Program-made: the position numbers and the translations under genes
Source: Mucilaginibacter sp. L3T2-6
Lineage (GTDB): Bacteria > Bacteroidota > Bacteroidia > Sphingobacteriales > Sphingobacteriaceae
Length of the DNA: 64,000 nucleotides
Assembly: GCF_030519355.1 (NCBI RefSeq)
Contig: NZ_JAUMKC010000017.1
Coordinates: forward strand, 62,001 to 126,000
Reading direction: 5' to 3'
Shown: piece by piece, positions 8,801 through 16,965 of the stretch
Layout of the letters: each line of letters starts with the position of its first letter
Position numbering within the stretch: position 1 is the first letter of the stretch
The notes under the pieces: generated by a model
Databases searched by the model: none
Told to the model about the DNA's origin: nothing
What the model saw: the letters and a program-made list of their open reading frames with translations, nothing else

Positions 8801-9164
8801 TAATTATTTAATAACAATCAAGGTGCCAATATACTGAAATGGCAGCTAATCAGACTTTTTTGCGGGACAAATGTCAGAAGCCGCTTTTACATTGCATGGC
8901 TTTACAATTGATTTTGCCGCTTGCGGGGCCGGCGGCATTTTATTTGGCGATGTATGACCCATCGCTTTTCGGGATATTATTTGGCTGAAGGGAGGGCACG
9001 CGGCGGATGTGTGTTGGCAGGGGTGTGTTCGGCGCCATGCATTGTACGTTATGCCTATCCGTTATGTATGCGGGTTACACACCCCTGCGCCTCTCAAGAG
9101 GGGAGCCGAAGCGCGCTGTCCCTGTATTCTTTAAATTTCCTAACAAATCCTTTCTTGCCCGGCG
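8801..9164. other. Gene-free stretch with a palindromic repeat
   Basis: The gap lies upstream of hflX and downstream of the M20 hydrolase gene. Bases 9017-9028 and 9077-9088 are perfect inverted copies of GCAGGGGTGTGT. They are followed by a short palindrome around CCTCTCAAGAGG at about 9090-9101. A GC-rich open frame at 8921-9211 has an unnatural Cys/Arg/Pro composition and overlaps the end of the M20 gene, so I do not call it. Confidence 0.45.
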
Positions 9165-10466
9165 CTATTTCCCGTTCATATAATCCAGCGTTAAATTGCA
9201 AAGCGCCTTAACGCCTAAACTAAAACCGCTTTCGTCGATATAAAAATCAGGGGTATGGTGCGAGGCTGTGGTTGCCGGGTTGCCGCCTTTGGGCATGCCG
9301 CCCAGGTAAAAATAAATGCCCGGCACTTTTTGCTGATAAAAGCTGAAGTCCTCCGCACCGGTATCGGGTGCGCGTAAGATCATATTTTCAGCGCCAAATA
9401 CGCCCTGCAGGGTCGGCAGCATTCTGGCAGTAAGCGCCGGGTCGTTATAGGTAACCGGGTAACGGGTGCTGTATGGAATGATCACCTCGGCGGTTGCGCC
9501 GTTGGCTTCGGCGGTTTTTGTGGCGATCAGCTTTACTTTTTCAATCAGCAGCTTTTCGTCGGCTGCGGTAAAGGCGCGCAGCGTGCCCAGCATCTCCACA
9601 CGTTCAGGGATAATATTGGTCCGGTTGCCGCCATTAATGGCACCGATGGTAACCACTGCAGGGTTTTCGGTAATATTTACATTACGGCTTACGATAGTCT
9701 GCAGATTGTTGACGATCTGCGCGGCAGTAACAATGGGGTCGACGCCGGACCACGGGGCCGCTCCGTGCGCCTGCCTGCCTTTAACGATAATCTGCATACC
9801 GTTAACGCCCGCCATAAATCCGCCGGGCCGGTAGGCGATCTTGCCGACTTCCGTCTGCGCGTTAATATGCAGGCCGAAAATTACGTCAACCTTCGGGTCT
9901 TCCATTACGCCTTCTTTTACCATTTGCTCTGCCCCACCCTTTTCGCCCTGCGGCACGCCTTCCTCTGCCGGCTGGAAAATAAACTTCACCGTACCGTGCA
10001 GATCGTTTTTCATGGACGACAGCAATTCTGCCACGCCCATTAAAATCGCCATGTGCGAATCGTGGCCGCAAGCATGCATTACGCCCACATCCTGCCCGTT
10101 ATAGGTTGTTCTTACCTTTGATGCAAAAGGAACGGGCGTGCGTTCGGTAACCGGGAGTCCGTCCATATCCGCGCGCAGCGCGACTACCGGGCCGGGCTTG
10201 CCGCCTTTTAACACACCCACTACACCGGTTGTAGCTACACCCGTCTTTACCTCCATACCCAGCGACTGTAAATGTTTGGCGATGATGCCCGCGGTTCGCA
10301 CCTCATGGTTGCCCAGCTCGGGATGCTCATGAAAATCGCGGCGCCAGGCCACCACCTTGCTTTTCAGGGCATCCGCTTTTTTATTGACTTCCGCTTTGTA
10401 AGGATTGGTTTGCGCAATGGCAGGAATGGAATACGCCAGTAGTGCGAGCAGGTAAAGTTTTTTCAT
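9165..10466 (-). CDS. Secreted M20 family amidohydrolase
   Basis: The 433-residue protein begins with a signal peptide (MKKLYLLALLAYSIPAIAQ) and continues as an M20D amidohydrolase of the amino-acylase, hippurate hydrolase and IAA-amino-acid hydrolase group. Metal-binding motifs are visible: the RADMDGLP region near 97-104, HACGHDSHM near 130-138, FQPAEEG near 164-170 and a late TASHHTPDF. The inserted dimerisation domain lies at about 205-315. These enzymes hydrolyse N-acyl amino acids or short peptides; the signal peptide suggests periplasmic scavenging. The exact substrate is not predictable. The gene appears monocistronic. Confidence 0.88.
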   Translation of the reverse strand: MKKLYLLALLAYSIPAIAQTNPYKAEVNKKADALKSKVVAWRRDFHEHPELGNHEVRTAGIIAKHLQSLGMEVKTGVATTGVVGVLKGGKPGPVVALRADMDGLPVTERTPVPFASKVRTTYNGQDVGVMHACGHDSHMAILMGVAELLSSMKNDLHGTVKFIFQPAEEGVPQGEKGGAEQMVKEGVMEDPKVDVIFGLHINAQTEVGKIAYRPGGFMAGVNGMQIIVKGRQAHGAAPWSGVDPIVTAAQIVNNLQTIVSRNVNITENPAVVTIGAINGGNRTNIIPERVEMLGTLRAFTAADEKLLIEKVKLIATKTAEANGATAEVIIPYSTRYPVTYNDPALTARMLPTLQGVFGAENMILRAPDTGAEDFSFYQQKVPGIYFYLGGMPKGGNPATTASHHTPDFYIDESGFSLGVKALCNLTLDYMNGK

Positions 10467-10863
10467 GATGAGGAATTTGCAGGTAAGATAGGGAATTTGG
10501 GGAAATATTGGCAGGGGGAGAGTTTAGCCAGGCGAGTTATCCTTCTTCCTTTCTCGTTGGTCGGGATTTGCAATCGACCCAATTTTTATGGATTTGTAAT
10601 CCGGGAAAAATAAATGTTTTGTGCGCAGGGGATTACAAATCCCTGTTATTGCAGTCCAGGATTATAAATTAAGACTAACAGATTACCCGTTCTACGGAAC
10701 ACAAGAAGCCTTGCGGTCAAGGCCAACTCTTCATTCTCAAGGCAGAAGAGAATAAAAGTATAGTTATTCATAGATAGACAGGACGCTATGTGATATATAT
10801 AAACGTTATATCATTTCTGCTTGTGTTTTTGCAGCTATGTTATTAGCTTTAGCAAAACAAGGT
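10467..10863. other. Gene-free stretch with a GGATTTGTAATCC inverted repeat
   Basis: The gap lies between the divergent M20 and YbjQ-domain genes. It holds the 13-bp inverted repeat at 10590-10642 plus a related GGGATTTGCAATC copy at 10563-10575. The remaining bases show no recognisable gene; promoters for both neighbours are expected here but I cannot place them confidently. Confidence 0.4.
10590..10642. repeat. 13-bp inverted repeat, REP-like
   Basis: GGATTTGTAATCC at 10590-10602 is matched by its exact reverse complement at 10630-10642, with a 27-base loop. A third variant of the motif stands just upstream at 10563. Short palindromic units of this type are often dispersed in Bacteroidota intergenic DNA, but I see no other copy in this window. 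Confidence 0.5.
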
Positions 10864-11934
10864 ATGAGAAAAATACTTATCACAACCACCGATACTTTGT
10901 GCGGTTGGGAAATTGACACATACATTAAACCGGTATTTGCGAGTATCGTAGTGGGCGCCGGTCTCTTTGCCGACTTTAGCGCTTCAATTTCAGATATGTT
11001 TGGCGGAAGAACTGGCAGATATGAGAAAAAACTGCAAGGCATAAAAGAAGACGCCATCGCTTCGCTTACTTATAAAGCGACGGAACTGGGCGCGAATTGC
11101 ATCCTGGGGCTTAAGATTGATGTGGATGAGGTTAGCGGCAAAAACATGCAGCTGTTTATGGTAACCGCTACAGGTATGGCCGTTATAGCCAGGAGTCTAA
11201 AGAGTTTCGACCCAAGCCACGCCGGGGGTGTTGTAGATAAAGAACATCTTATTGATAAATCCAATATCCTTAAGCTTGCCAAGAAGTTCCAAAGCCCAAC
11301 TACCGCTCTAAAGATAGAAGAATTGCAATTAATAGTTCAAAGTCGTTCGGCTTCCTTCAAAGAGTTTATCATAGGAAAGATAAAAAAAGCAGCTTATGAG
11401 GGCTTAAACACGGAAGCTGGGCTGGCTGACTACTTGAAGCTTTATAAAGATTATTTTTTGTCTATCAATCCGCAGGAGGCAATCAGCATGCTATATCCCG
11501 TAATGATGTCCGATAACAACGAAACGCTAATAACTATTTTAACTAATTTAGTTAAAGAGGGAGACCTCGTTGATTACGAATACATTCATCAAATGCTTGC
11601 TGGCGATCAAAGGCAACGCAAGCTGGCACTAAACTTATTGCTTTCACACAAGCCATCATACAACACTACAGATATCGGCGTGATAAAACAATTGATTCCA
11701 AAAATAAGGGAAAGTTTCCCCATTGTAGCTTCTGTAGGGGCTAAAAAAGGGTTTTTATCATCCACCGCGCAAGAAGTATGGATTTGCCCATGCGGCGGCA
11801 CAAATGCCGTTGATGAACCGAGATGTACGAAATGTGGGCAGGATCAATTTGGGTTTAAGGCAAATGAGTATACCGCTGATGATCTCATTGGTGTGCTTAC
11901 CAATAGGGTTGCGGCGCTGGAGAGTTTGTTGTAA
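10864..11934 (+). CDS. YbjQ-like domain protein with C-terminal zinc ribbon
   Basis: From the ATG at 10864 the protein has 356 residues. Residues 1-105 resemble the YbjQ/UPF0145 pentamer-forming domain: ILITTTDTLCGWEI at the start, a small-residue-rich middle, and ATELGANCILGLKID. Residues 115-300 are mostly helical and unrecognised. Residues 305-330 form a probable zinc ribbon with Cys308, Cys310, Cys321 and Cys324, unusual in having a CxC first knuckle. YbjQ proteins lack a firm function despite the name heavy-metal-binding. An in-frame ATG at 10837 would add nine residues; I prefer 10864 because YbjQ proteins begin just before the ITTT strand. The gene stands alone. Confidence 0.7.
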   Translation: MRKILITTTDTLCGWEIDTYIKPVFASIVVGAGLFADFSASISDMFGGRTGRYEKKLQGIKEDAIASLTYKATELGANCILGLKIDVDEVSGKNMQLFMVTATGMAVIARSLKSFDPSHAGGVVDKEHLIDKSNILKLAKKFQSPTTALKIEELQLIVQSRSASFKEFIIGKIKKAAYEGLNTEAGLADYLKLYKDYFLSINPQEAISMLYPVMMSDNNETLITILTNLVKEGDLVDYEYIHQMLAGDQRQRKLALNLLLSHKPSYNTTDIGVIKQLIPKIRESFPIVASVGAKKGFLSSTAQEVWICPCGGTNAVDEPRCTKCGQDQFGFKANEYTADDLIGVLTNRVAALESLL

Positions 11935-12263
11935 CCGGTTGTTTTCGTGTGGCTGCATGCTATAGTACAGTAATCCGGGGGCCTATTTACCCAAGAGAGT
12001 CTGCATATTTAACAGCTATGCATGTTCTTTACCTGTGTAGCGGGCTACGTAGCCTTGTCCTCTGAACCAGCCATTGCTGGCGTACGCGTGGCGCGTGTGC
12101 CTATGCCAACATGTCTATCCGTTATCCTGTTAAACGCGACGATGTCTGGGCAGGGCGCAGGACAAACGCGGCACGCGTGCTGCCAGAAATGGGGAAATTA
12201 ATATCAATGAGATATTTGATTTACTTACGCAGAAGTTTAAATTTGTGAAAGACGTTAGAAACG
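11935..12263. other. Gene-free stretch with imperfect palindrome
   Basis: The gap precedes the toxin-antitoxin genes. Bases 12071-12095 and 12167-12192 form an imperfect inverted repeat sharing CCATT, CTGGC and ACGCGTG blocks. It may be a degenerate palindromic element. The antitoxin promoter should lie in the AT-rich last 60 bases. Confidence 0.35.
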
Positions 12264-12500
12264 ATGACAACATCAACCATCCGTAAAAAATTAATAACCT
12301 ATCTTGCCGATGCCGATGATAGTAAAGTAAAAGCTATTTATACGCTTTTAGAAGACGACATTCGCCAGGAAGAATTTGCCTTTACAGATGAACAAATGCA
12401 GATTTTAGAAAAGGAACGTGAAATGCACCTTAACGGGCATAGTAAATCATATAGCCGTACAGAAGCTATTGAAATTATAAAGGGGCAGCGTACATTTTAA
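12264..12500 (+). CDS. Antitoxin of a type II toxin-antitoxin pair
   Basis: The 78-residue protein is acidic in its first half (ADADDSKVKAIYTLLEDDI) and ends in a region rich in charged residues. This resembles the small addiction-module antitoxins that precede RelE/ParE toxins in Bacteroidota. There is no obvious ribbon-helix-helix or HTH DNA-binding domain, so autoregulation is uncertain. Its stop codon overlaps the toxin start by one base (TAATG), which strongly suggests translational coupling. It would bind and neutralise the toxin encoded next. Confidence 0.75.
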   Translation: MTTSTIRKKLITYLADADDSKVKAIYTLLEDDIRQEEFAFTDEQMQILEKEREMHLNGHSKSYSRTEAIEIIKGQRTF

Positions 12501-12778
12501 TGTATCAATTAGTTGTAAAACCTCGCGCCATTTCGATGGCCAAAGAAGCTTACGATTGGTATGAAGAACAACTACCAGGCTTAGGCAACAGGTTTTTAGG
12601 CGAACTTGACACTTGTTTTAACAAACTGGAAAAACAGCCCCTATTATATGCCAAAATCAAAAATAATTTTCGCCAGGTTTTATTCGCCAGTTTTCCGTTT
12701 GAAATTATTAAAGATGGCGTGGTAGTTTATGCCGTGTTTCATACCAGCCAAAGTTTAAAGAAAAAGTTTAGAAAATAA
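12500..12778 (+). CDS. RelE/ParE family toxin
   Basis: The 92-residue basic protein has the RelE/ParE pattern: an N-terminal strand (YQLVVKPRA), two helices including KEAYDWYEEQLPGLGNRFLGEL, then beta strands (FRQVLFASFPFEIIKDGVVVYAVFH). The YDWYEEQLPGLG-RF motif is typical of ParE-like members annotated next to addiction-module antitoxins. Whether it targets gyrase or ribosome-bound mRNA cannot be told from sequence. It starts inside the antitoxin stop codon. Confidence 0.82.
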   Translation: MYQLVVKPRAISMAKEAYDWYEEQLPGLGNRFLGELDTCFNKLEKQPLLYAKIKNNFRQVLFASFPFEIIKDGVVVYAVFHTSQSLKKKFRK

Positions 12779-13004
12779 TTCTCCTTCAAGTGCTTCATCT
12801 GGCCTAGGCACCGCGTAACTTAGACCTACAATAATGGAAGCATTCTGCTTGCGGGATTGTATGACCATTATCGCATTTTAATCGATTGAGCTGAAAGCTT
12901 ACACATTGTAGTGACAAAGCTCCTAAAGCTCGACTGTAACGCTTTTTGTAGTCTCAAACCAGCATTGAGCATTACAATGCCAGGCGTCAGCCGGTTATAA
13001 ACGG

Positions 13005-13547
13005 TTACTTTTTATGGGCCCTTATAAATGCCAATGCATCATCCGCATGTTTTTTACCCTGCATCATTGCCGTGTAGGCGAAAACAACCTTGCCTTTCGG
13101 GTCGATAACAAAGGTTTCGCGGCCTGTCATAAACATGGTGTTTTTAACGCCGAATTTGTGGTACACTACGTTGCCGGGGTCGCTCAGTAAAATAAAAGGC
13201 AGCTTGTAATGGTCAGCAAAGGCCTTGTGGCTGGCTACGGTACCCGCATTTATACCTATAACTTTTGCGCCGGCTTTAGTAAAATCGTTAAAAATATCCC
13301 GAAACCGGCAGGCTTCTTTAGTGCAGACCATGCTTTCATCTTTCGGATAAAAATAAATCACCAAGTAGCTTTTCCCAACGTAATCGGCACTATTGAATGT
13401 TTTGCCATTTTGGTCGGTAAGCGAAAAGGCAGGCATCGCATCGCCTACTACGATCTCTTTCCCGGCCGGCTGGGCCTTTGCGTTATCCAGGCTCGTAAAG
13501 GATATAAAAAAAGTTAAGAGTAAAAGTTGGAGTGATTTTGCTTTCAT
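13005..13547 (-). CDS. Secreted peroxiredoxin (BCP/PrxQ type)
   Basis: From ATG 13547 the protein has 180 residues and starts with a signal peptide (MKAKSLQLLLLTFFISF). The thioredoxin-fold domain follows, with peroxidatic Cys75 in the MVCTKEAC motif and a second Cys80 five residues later, the PrxQ/BCP arrangement. It reduces peroxides using an external thiol donor; the signal peptide places it in the periplasm. An upstream in-frame extension of 34 residues (to 13649) exists but precedes the signal peptide and is unlikely to be translated. The region upstream contains several hairpins. Confidence 0.85.
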   Translation of the reverse strand: MKAKSLQLLLLTFFISFTSLDNAKAQPAGKEIVVGDAMPAFSLTDQNGKTFNSADYVGKSYLVIYFYPKDESMVCTKEACRFRDIFNDFTKAGAKVIGINAGTVASHKAFADHYKLPFILLSDPGNVVYHKFGVKNTMFMTGRETFVIDPKGKVVFAYTAMMQGKKHADDALAFIRAHKK

Positions 13548-13932
13548 ACCCTTACATACGTTCAATCTGCTATAAAACGATTTACTGATTGAAAATATTT
13601 GAGCAAAGCCCGGGAAATTTATTGTATGATCGTACCTCGCGCCGGGCATAAATGCGAGGGGTTAACACCTGTAAACCCCTCGCATTTATAATGGCCTGAC
13701 TATTAAATAATTGTAGCTAAACGAGGGTTTACAGTGTCACCCCGGACTGTAAACCCCGAATGGATCTTCTGATTATCAGTATGTTACAAACAAACAAAAA
13801 TTAAAAACCCTGATAATCAATATTTTACATAGTGCTCGCAATGTTCCGTGTGCAGAAAAACGGAACGCTTATAGCAAAAAAAGGCCGGTTATCTTTCGAT
13901 AGCCCGGCCAGAGTTGATTGATTGATAGATCG
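13548..13932. other. Intergenic hairpin cluster
   Basis: In this 385-base gap between two minus-strand genes I see five inverted repeats in a row. They are a perfect 16-bp pair (13648-13663 with 13674-13689), an 11-bp pair (13725-13735 with 13746-13756), and a 10-bp pair (13770-13779 with 13810-13819). A 6-bp pair GTTCCG/CGGAAC follows at about 13841-13864, and last is the terminator annotated at 13876-13909. No gene is present. Confidence 0.6.
13876..13909 (-). terminator. Intrinsic terminator of the sugar isomerase-like gene
   Basis: Read on the minus strand, the stem GGCCGGGCTATC / GATAACCGGCC with a GAAA-type loop (one bulge) is followed by seven Ts. It lies just after the stop codon at 13933. 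Confidence 0.82.
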
Positions 13933-14808
13933 TTATACCAGGTTCGCCTTGATATAGGTAATGCTTTTGGTAATGCTGTCGTAAGGGCTGCCGGGGCAGA
14001 CGTCCTGCTCAACAAAGAAATATTTTAGTCCTGCCTTTTTAGCGTGGGTAAATATCTTTTTAAAGTCGATAACACCGTTGCCAACTTCGGTAAACATCTG
14101 TTTCGGCGTATTGTCCATGTCTTTAACATGCCATAGCGGGAAGCGGCCCGGATGCTCATTTATTAAAGCGATAGGGTCCTGCTTGGCTTTGGTAACCCAA
14201 TAAAGGTCCATTTCCATTTTCACCAGGTCTTTATCGGTGGCGGCTAACAGGGTTTCGTAAGGATATTTGCCGTCTTCCTGGATAAATTCGAAATCGTGGT
14301 TATGGTAGCAAAGCTGGATGCCTGCCTTTTTGCAGATCTCGCCGCCCTTGTTCAGATCGTCACCGATCTTTTTGTAATGGTCCAGCTTGCCGCGCTCAAC
14401 GGGCGATAACCAGGCGCACACCATATATTTTATGCCAATGGCAGCGGCATCGTCAACAGCTTTTTGCCAGTCGTTTAAAATGGTGCCTTTCATGTCTTTG
14501 CTGTCTTCGCCCAGGCGATAGTGGCTGCTTGGCATGATCAGGCCGTTATCTTTCAAAAGCTTTGAAAAAGCAACGCCATCCATACCATAAAACTTCTCGC
14601 TGCCGGTGTAGGTAGCACCTTCCACGGAGGTATAGCCTATTTGGGCAACTTTAGCCAAAGCTGCTGCGGGGTCGGCGCTCATGGCATCGCGCACGGTGTA
14701 TAGTTGCAGTCCGATATACTTTTTGTCGTACGCAAATAGTTTAGGGGCCACTAGTAACCCGGCCGAAAGCACAGCCGAAGTTTTAAGAAAATCTCTCCTG
14801 GTACTCAT
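13933..14808 (-). CDS. Tat-type sugar phosphate isomerase/epimerase-like protein
   Basis: From ATG 14808 the protein has 291 residues and begins with a twin-arginine signal (STRRDFLKTSAVLSAGLL). The rest is an AP-endonuclease-2-type TIM barrel (xylose isomerase-like family) with motifs GLQLYTVRD, CYHNHDFEF, MEMDLYWVTKA and WHVKDM, which provide metal-binding Glu, His and Asp residues. Bacteroidota encode many such secreted homologues next to sugar-degradation genes; substrates are mostly unknown. A 17-residue upstream extension (to 14859) would precede the Tat motif and is not favoured. It has its own strong terminator. Confidence 0.85.
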   Translation of the reverse strand: MSTRRDFLKTSAVLSAGLLVAPKLFAYDKKYIGLQLYTVRDAMSADPAAALAKVAQIGYTSVEGATYTGSEKFYGMDGVAFSKLLKDNGLIMPSSHYRLGEDSKDMKGTILNDWQKAVDDAAAIGIKYMVCAWLSPVERGKLDHYKKIGDDLNKGGEICKKAGIQLCYHNHDFEFIQEDGKYPYETLLAATDKDLVKMEMDLYWVTKAKQDPIALINEHPGRFPLWHVKDMDNTPKQMFTEVGNGVIDFKKIFTHAKKAGLKYFFVEQDVCPGSPYDSITKSITYIKANLV

Positions 14809-15070
14809 TGGTTTTAAAATTGGTGATGGTAAATATAGTGTAATCTCTACACCAAACAAATATTTTTTAAAGATATAAGACGTTAGATGGGAGATATAAG
14901 ATTTGGTTTAATCGATGTGCGCCTCTTCCCAATTTTATCGGCTTGAATTAAAATTACATGAGGGAAACAATCTTTTACCAAAATATACGATTAACTCTAT
15001 AGTTTTACCCCGTAATTTGTAAACCAAACAACACTGGTCTGTAACCAATGACCATTGACTGATAAAACCA

Positions 15071-15883
15071 ATGACCAATAACGAATTCCTCCGGCAGATT
15101 TTTGATACGCACCGGCTTACGGAGCCAGTGGCGTCAAACGATGAGATTGCCGGGTGGGCTTTACAGGTGATACGCCTGCTTTTCCCCGAGCAATCGCGGC
15201 AGGAATTTGCTGCGATAGAAGAATTAAAGAAGGCGTTTACGCAGCTGGAGGGTGAGTTGTGTCATATCATGCAGGCTACCAAGGCCTGCGAGGGCTGCAA
15301 TAATAAGGTGCTGGCTAAAGCTGTATTTGAAGAGTTGCCGGAGCTGTACCGCATATTAAAAACCGACATACAGGCCATTTTTGAAGGCGACCCCGCTGCG
15401 CGCACCGAATTCGAGGTGATCCGCACTTACCCGGGCTTCTTCGCCATATCATTCTACCGGCTGGCGCATTGCCTTTATAAGCAGAACGTACCCTTATTGC
15501 CGCGGATACTGACGGAATATGCCCATTCAAAAACCGGTATCGATATCCATCCGGCAGCACAAATAGGTGAGTATTTTTATATTGACCATGGCACGGGCAT
15601 TGTGGTTGGAGAGAGTTGCATTATAGGTAAGCACGTAAAGCTTTACCAGGGTGTTACGCTGGGTGCGCTGAGCGTGGCAAAAGATATGGCATTTACCAAG
15701 CGTCATCCAACAGTAGAAGACCATGTAGTGATTTACTCGGGCGCTACCATCTTGGGCGGCGAAACTGTTATTGGTCACCACAGTACCATTGGCGGCAACG
15801 TATGGCTGACACACAGCGTTAAGCCAAACTCAACGGTTTATCATAAACCTGCTTTGGTGGTACTAAATAAACATACAGATTGA
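15071..15883 (+). CDS. cysE: Serine O-acetyltransferase
   Basis: The 270-residue protein has the alpha-helical N-terminal domain of SAT and a C-terminal left-handed beta-helix of hexapeptide repeats (about 155-260). The active-site stretch IDHGTGIVVGE near 172-182 and GVTLGALS are diagnostic. It transfers acetyl from acetyl-CoA to serine to make O-acetylserine. The next gene, 4 bases downstream, is cysteine synthase, which uses this product, so the two form a cysteine biosynthesis operon. The N-terminal domain includes a CEGC pair (KACEGCNN), of unknown meaning. Confidence 0.93.
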   Translation: MTNNEFLRQIFDTHRLTEPVASNDEIAGWALQVIRLLFPEQSRQEFAAIEELKKAFTQLEGELCHIMQATKACEGCNNKVLAKAVFEELPELYRILKTDIQAIFEGDPAARTEFEVIRTYPGFFAISFYRLAHCLYKQNVPLLPRILTEYAHSKTGIDIHPAAQIGEYFYIDHGTGIVVGESCIIGKHVKLYQGVTLGALSVAKDMAFTKRHPTVEDHVVIYSGATILGGETVIGHHSTIGGNVWLTHSVKPNSTVYHKPALVVLNKHTD

Positions 15884-15887
15884 GGTT

Positions 15888-16760
15888 ATGGCAGGTATAA
15901 TTGATTTGATAGGCAATACGCCAATGGCGGAACTGAAGAGGGTTAACCCTAATCCGAATGTTCGGATTTTTGCCAAACTGGAAGGAAACAACCCCGGCGG
16001 GAGTGTGAAGGACAGGGCTGCACTGAATATGATACGCAGTGCCGTTGAACGTGGCGATATAAAGCAAGGCATGCAATTAGTGGAAGCCACCAGCGGTAAT
16101 ACAGGGATAGCGCTTGCCATGATCGCCTGCCTGTATGGATTGGAAATTGAACTCGTGATGCCCTCGAACTCCACCCGCGAGCGTACCCTCACCATGGAAG
16201 CGTTCGGGGCTAAAGTTACCCTGCTTGAGGGTATTGAAGCCTGCCGCGATTACGCAGAAGAAAAAGGTGCTACGGGTGAATACTTTTTGCTGAATCAATT
16301 TGCAAACCCGGATAATTACCTGGCCCACTACAAGACCACCGGCCCCGAAATATGGCGCGATACCAACGGGCAAATAACCCACTTTGTAAGTGCGATGGGC
16401 ACCACGGGCACCATTATGGGTAATTCACGATATTTTAAAGAGAAAAATGCCGGCATACAGATTGTAGGCTGCCAGCCAACCGAAGGATCATCTATTCCGG
16501 GCATACGCCGCTGGCCGGTTGAATATCTGCCAAAGATATTTGAGCCGGAGCGGGTAGACAGGGTTTTAGATATTTCTGAGGCCGATGCCACACAAATGGC
16601 CCGGAGACTGGCCAAAGAAGAAGGTATTTTCGCCGGAATGAGCAGCGGCGGGGCTGCGGCTGCAGCGATTAAGGTTGCGCAGGAATTAAAAGAAGGCATC
16701 ATTGTTTTTATCTGCTGCGACAGGGGCGACAGGTACCTGAGCAGTGAATTGTTTGGGTAG
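15888..16760 (+). CDS. cysM: Cysteine synthase B
   Basis: This 290-residue fold-type II PLP enzyme has the PLP-binding lysine at position 41 (GGSVKDRAAL), the substrate loop TSGNTGIALA near 68, and SAMGTTGTIMG for the phosphate of PLP. The sequence and length fit CysM more than CysK (IIDLIGNTPMAELKRV, EGNNPGGSVKDR). It converts O-acetylserine and sulfide or thiosulfate to cysteine (or S-sulfocysteine). It lies 4 bases after cysE and is surely cotranscribed. Confidence 0.93.
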   Translation: MAGIIDLIGNTPMAELKRVNPNPNVRIFAKLEGNNPGGSVKDRAALNMIRSAVERGDIKQGMQLVEATSGNTGIALAMIACLYGLEIELVMPSNSTRERTLTMEAFGAKVTLLEGIEACRDYAEEKGATGEYFLLNQFANPDNYLAHYKTTGPEIWRDTNGQITHFVSAMGTTGTIMGNSRYFKEKNAGIQIVGCQPTEGSSIPGIRRWPVEYLPKIFEPERVDRVLDISEADATQMARRLAKEEGIFAGMSSGGAAAAAIKVAQELKEGIIVFICCDRGDRYLSSELFG

Positions 16761-16965
16761 GCCTGAGAAGCCATACTACACATTGTAAATCGCAAAATGC
16801 GCCCCTCTTCAGGCCGAGAATGCATCAAGCCATAAAATAGAAGAAATTCAAAAGGTCAAACGGGCCGACATATTACAGCGCAGGTAACGGGCCTGCGGAA
16901 ATAAGCATTTTTGTTACAAACAACGCCGCCAACATTTTCATAAATTGCCGCCCTGTCTATCCATT

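Noticed and set aside
8921..9211. 96-codon plus-strand frame in the gap downstream of the M20 gene
   Set aside because: Unnatural composition rich in Cys, Arg and Pro; overlaps the M20 gene end; explained by GC-rich palindromic DNA.
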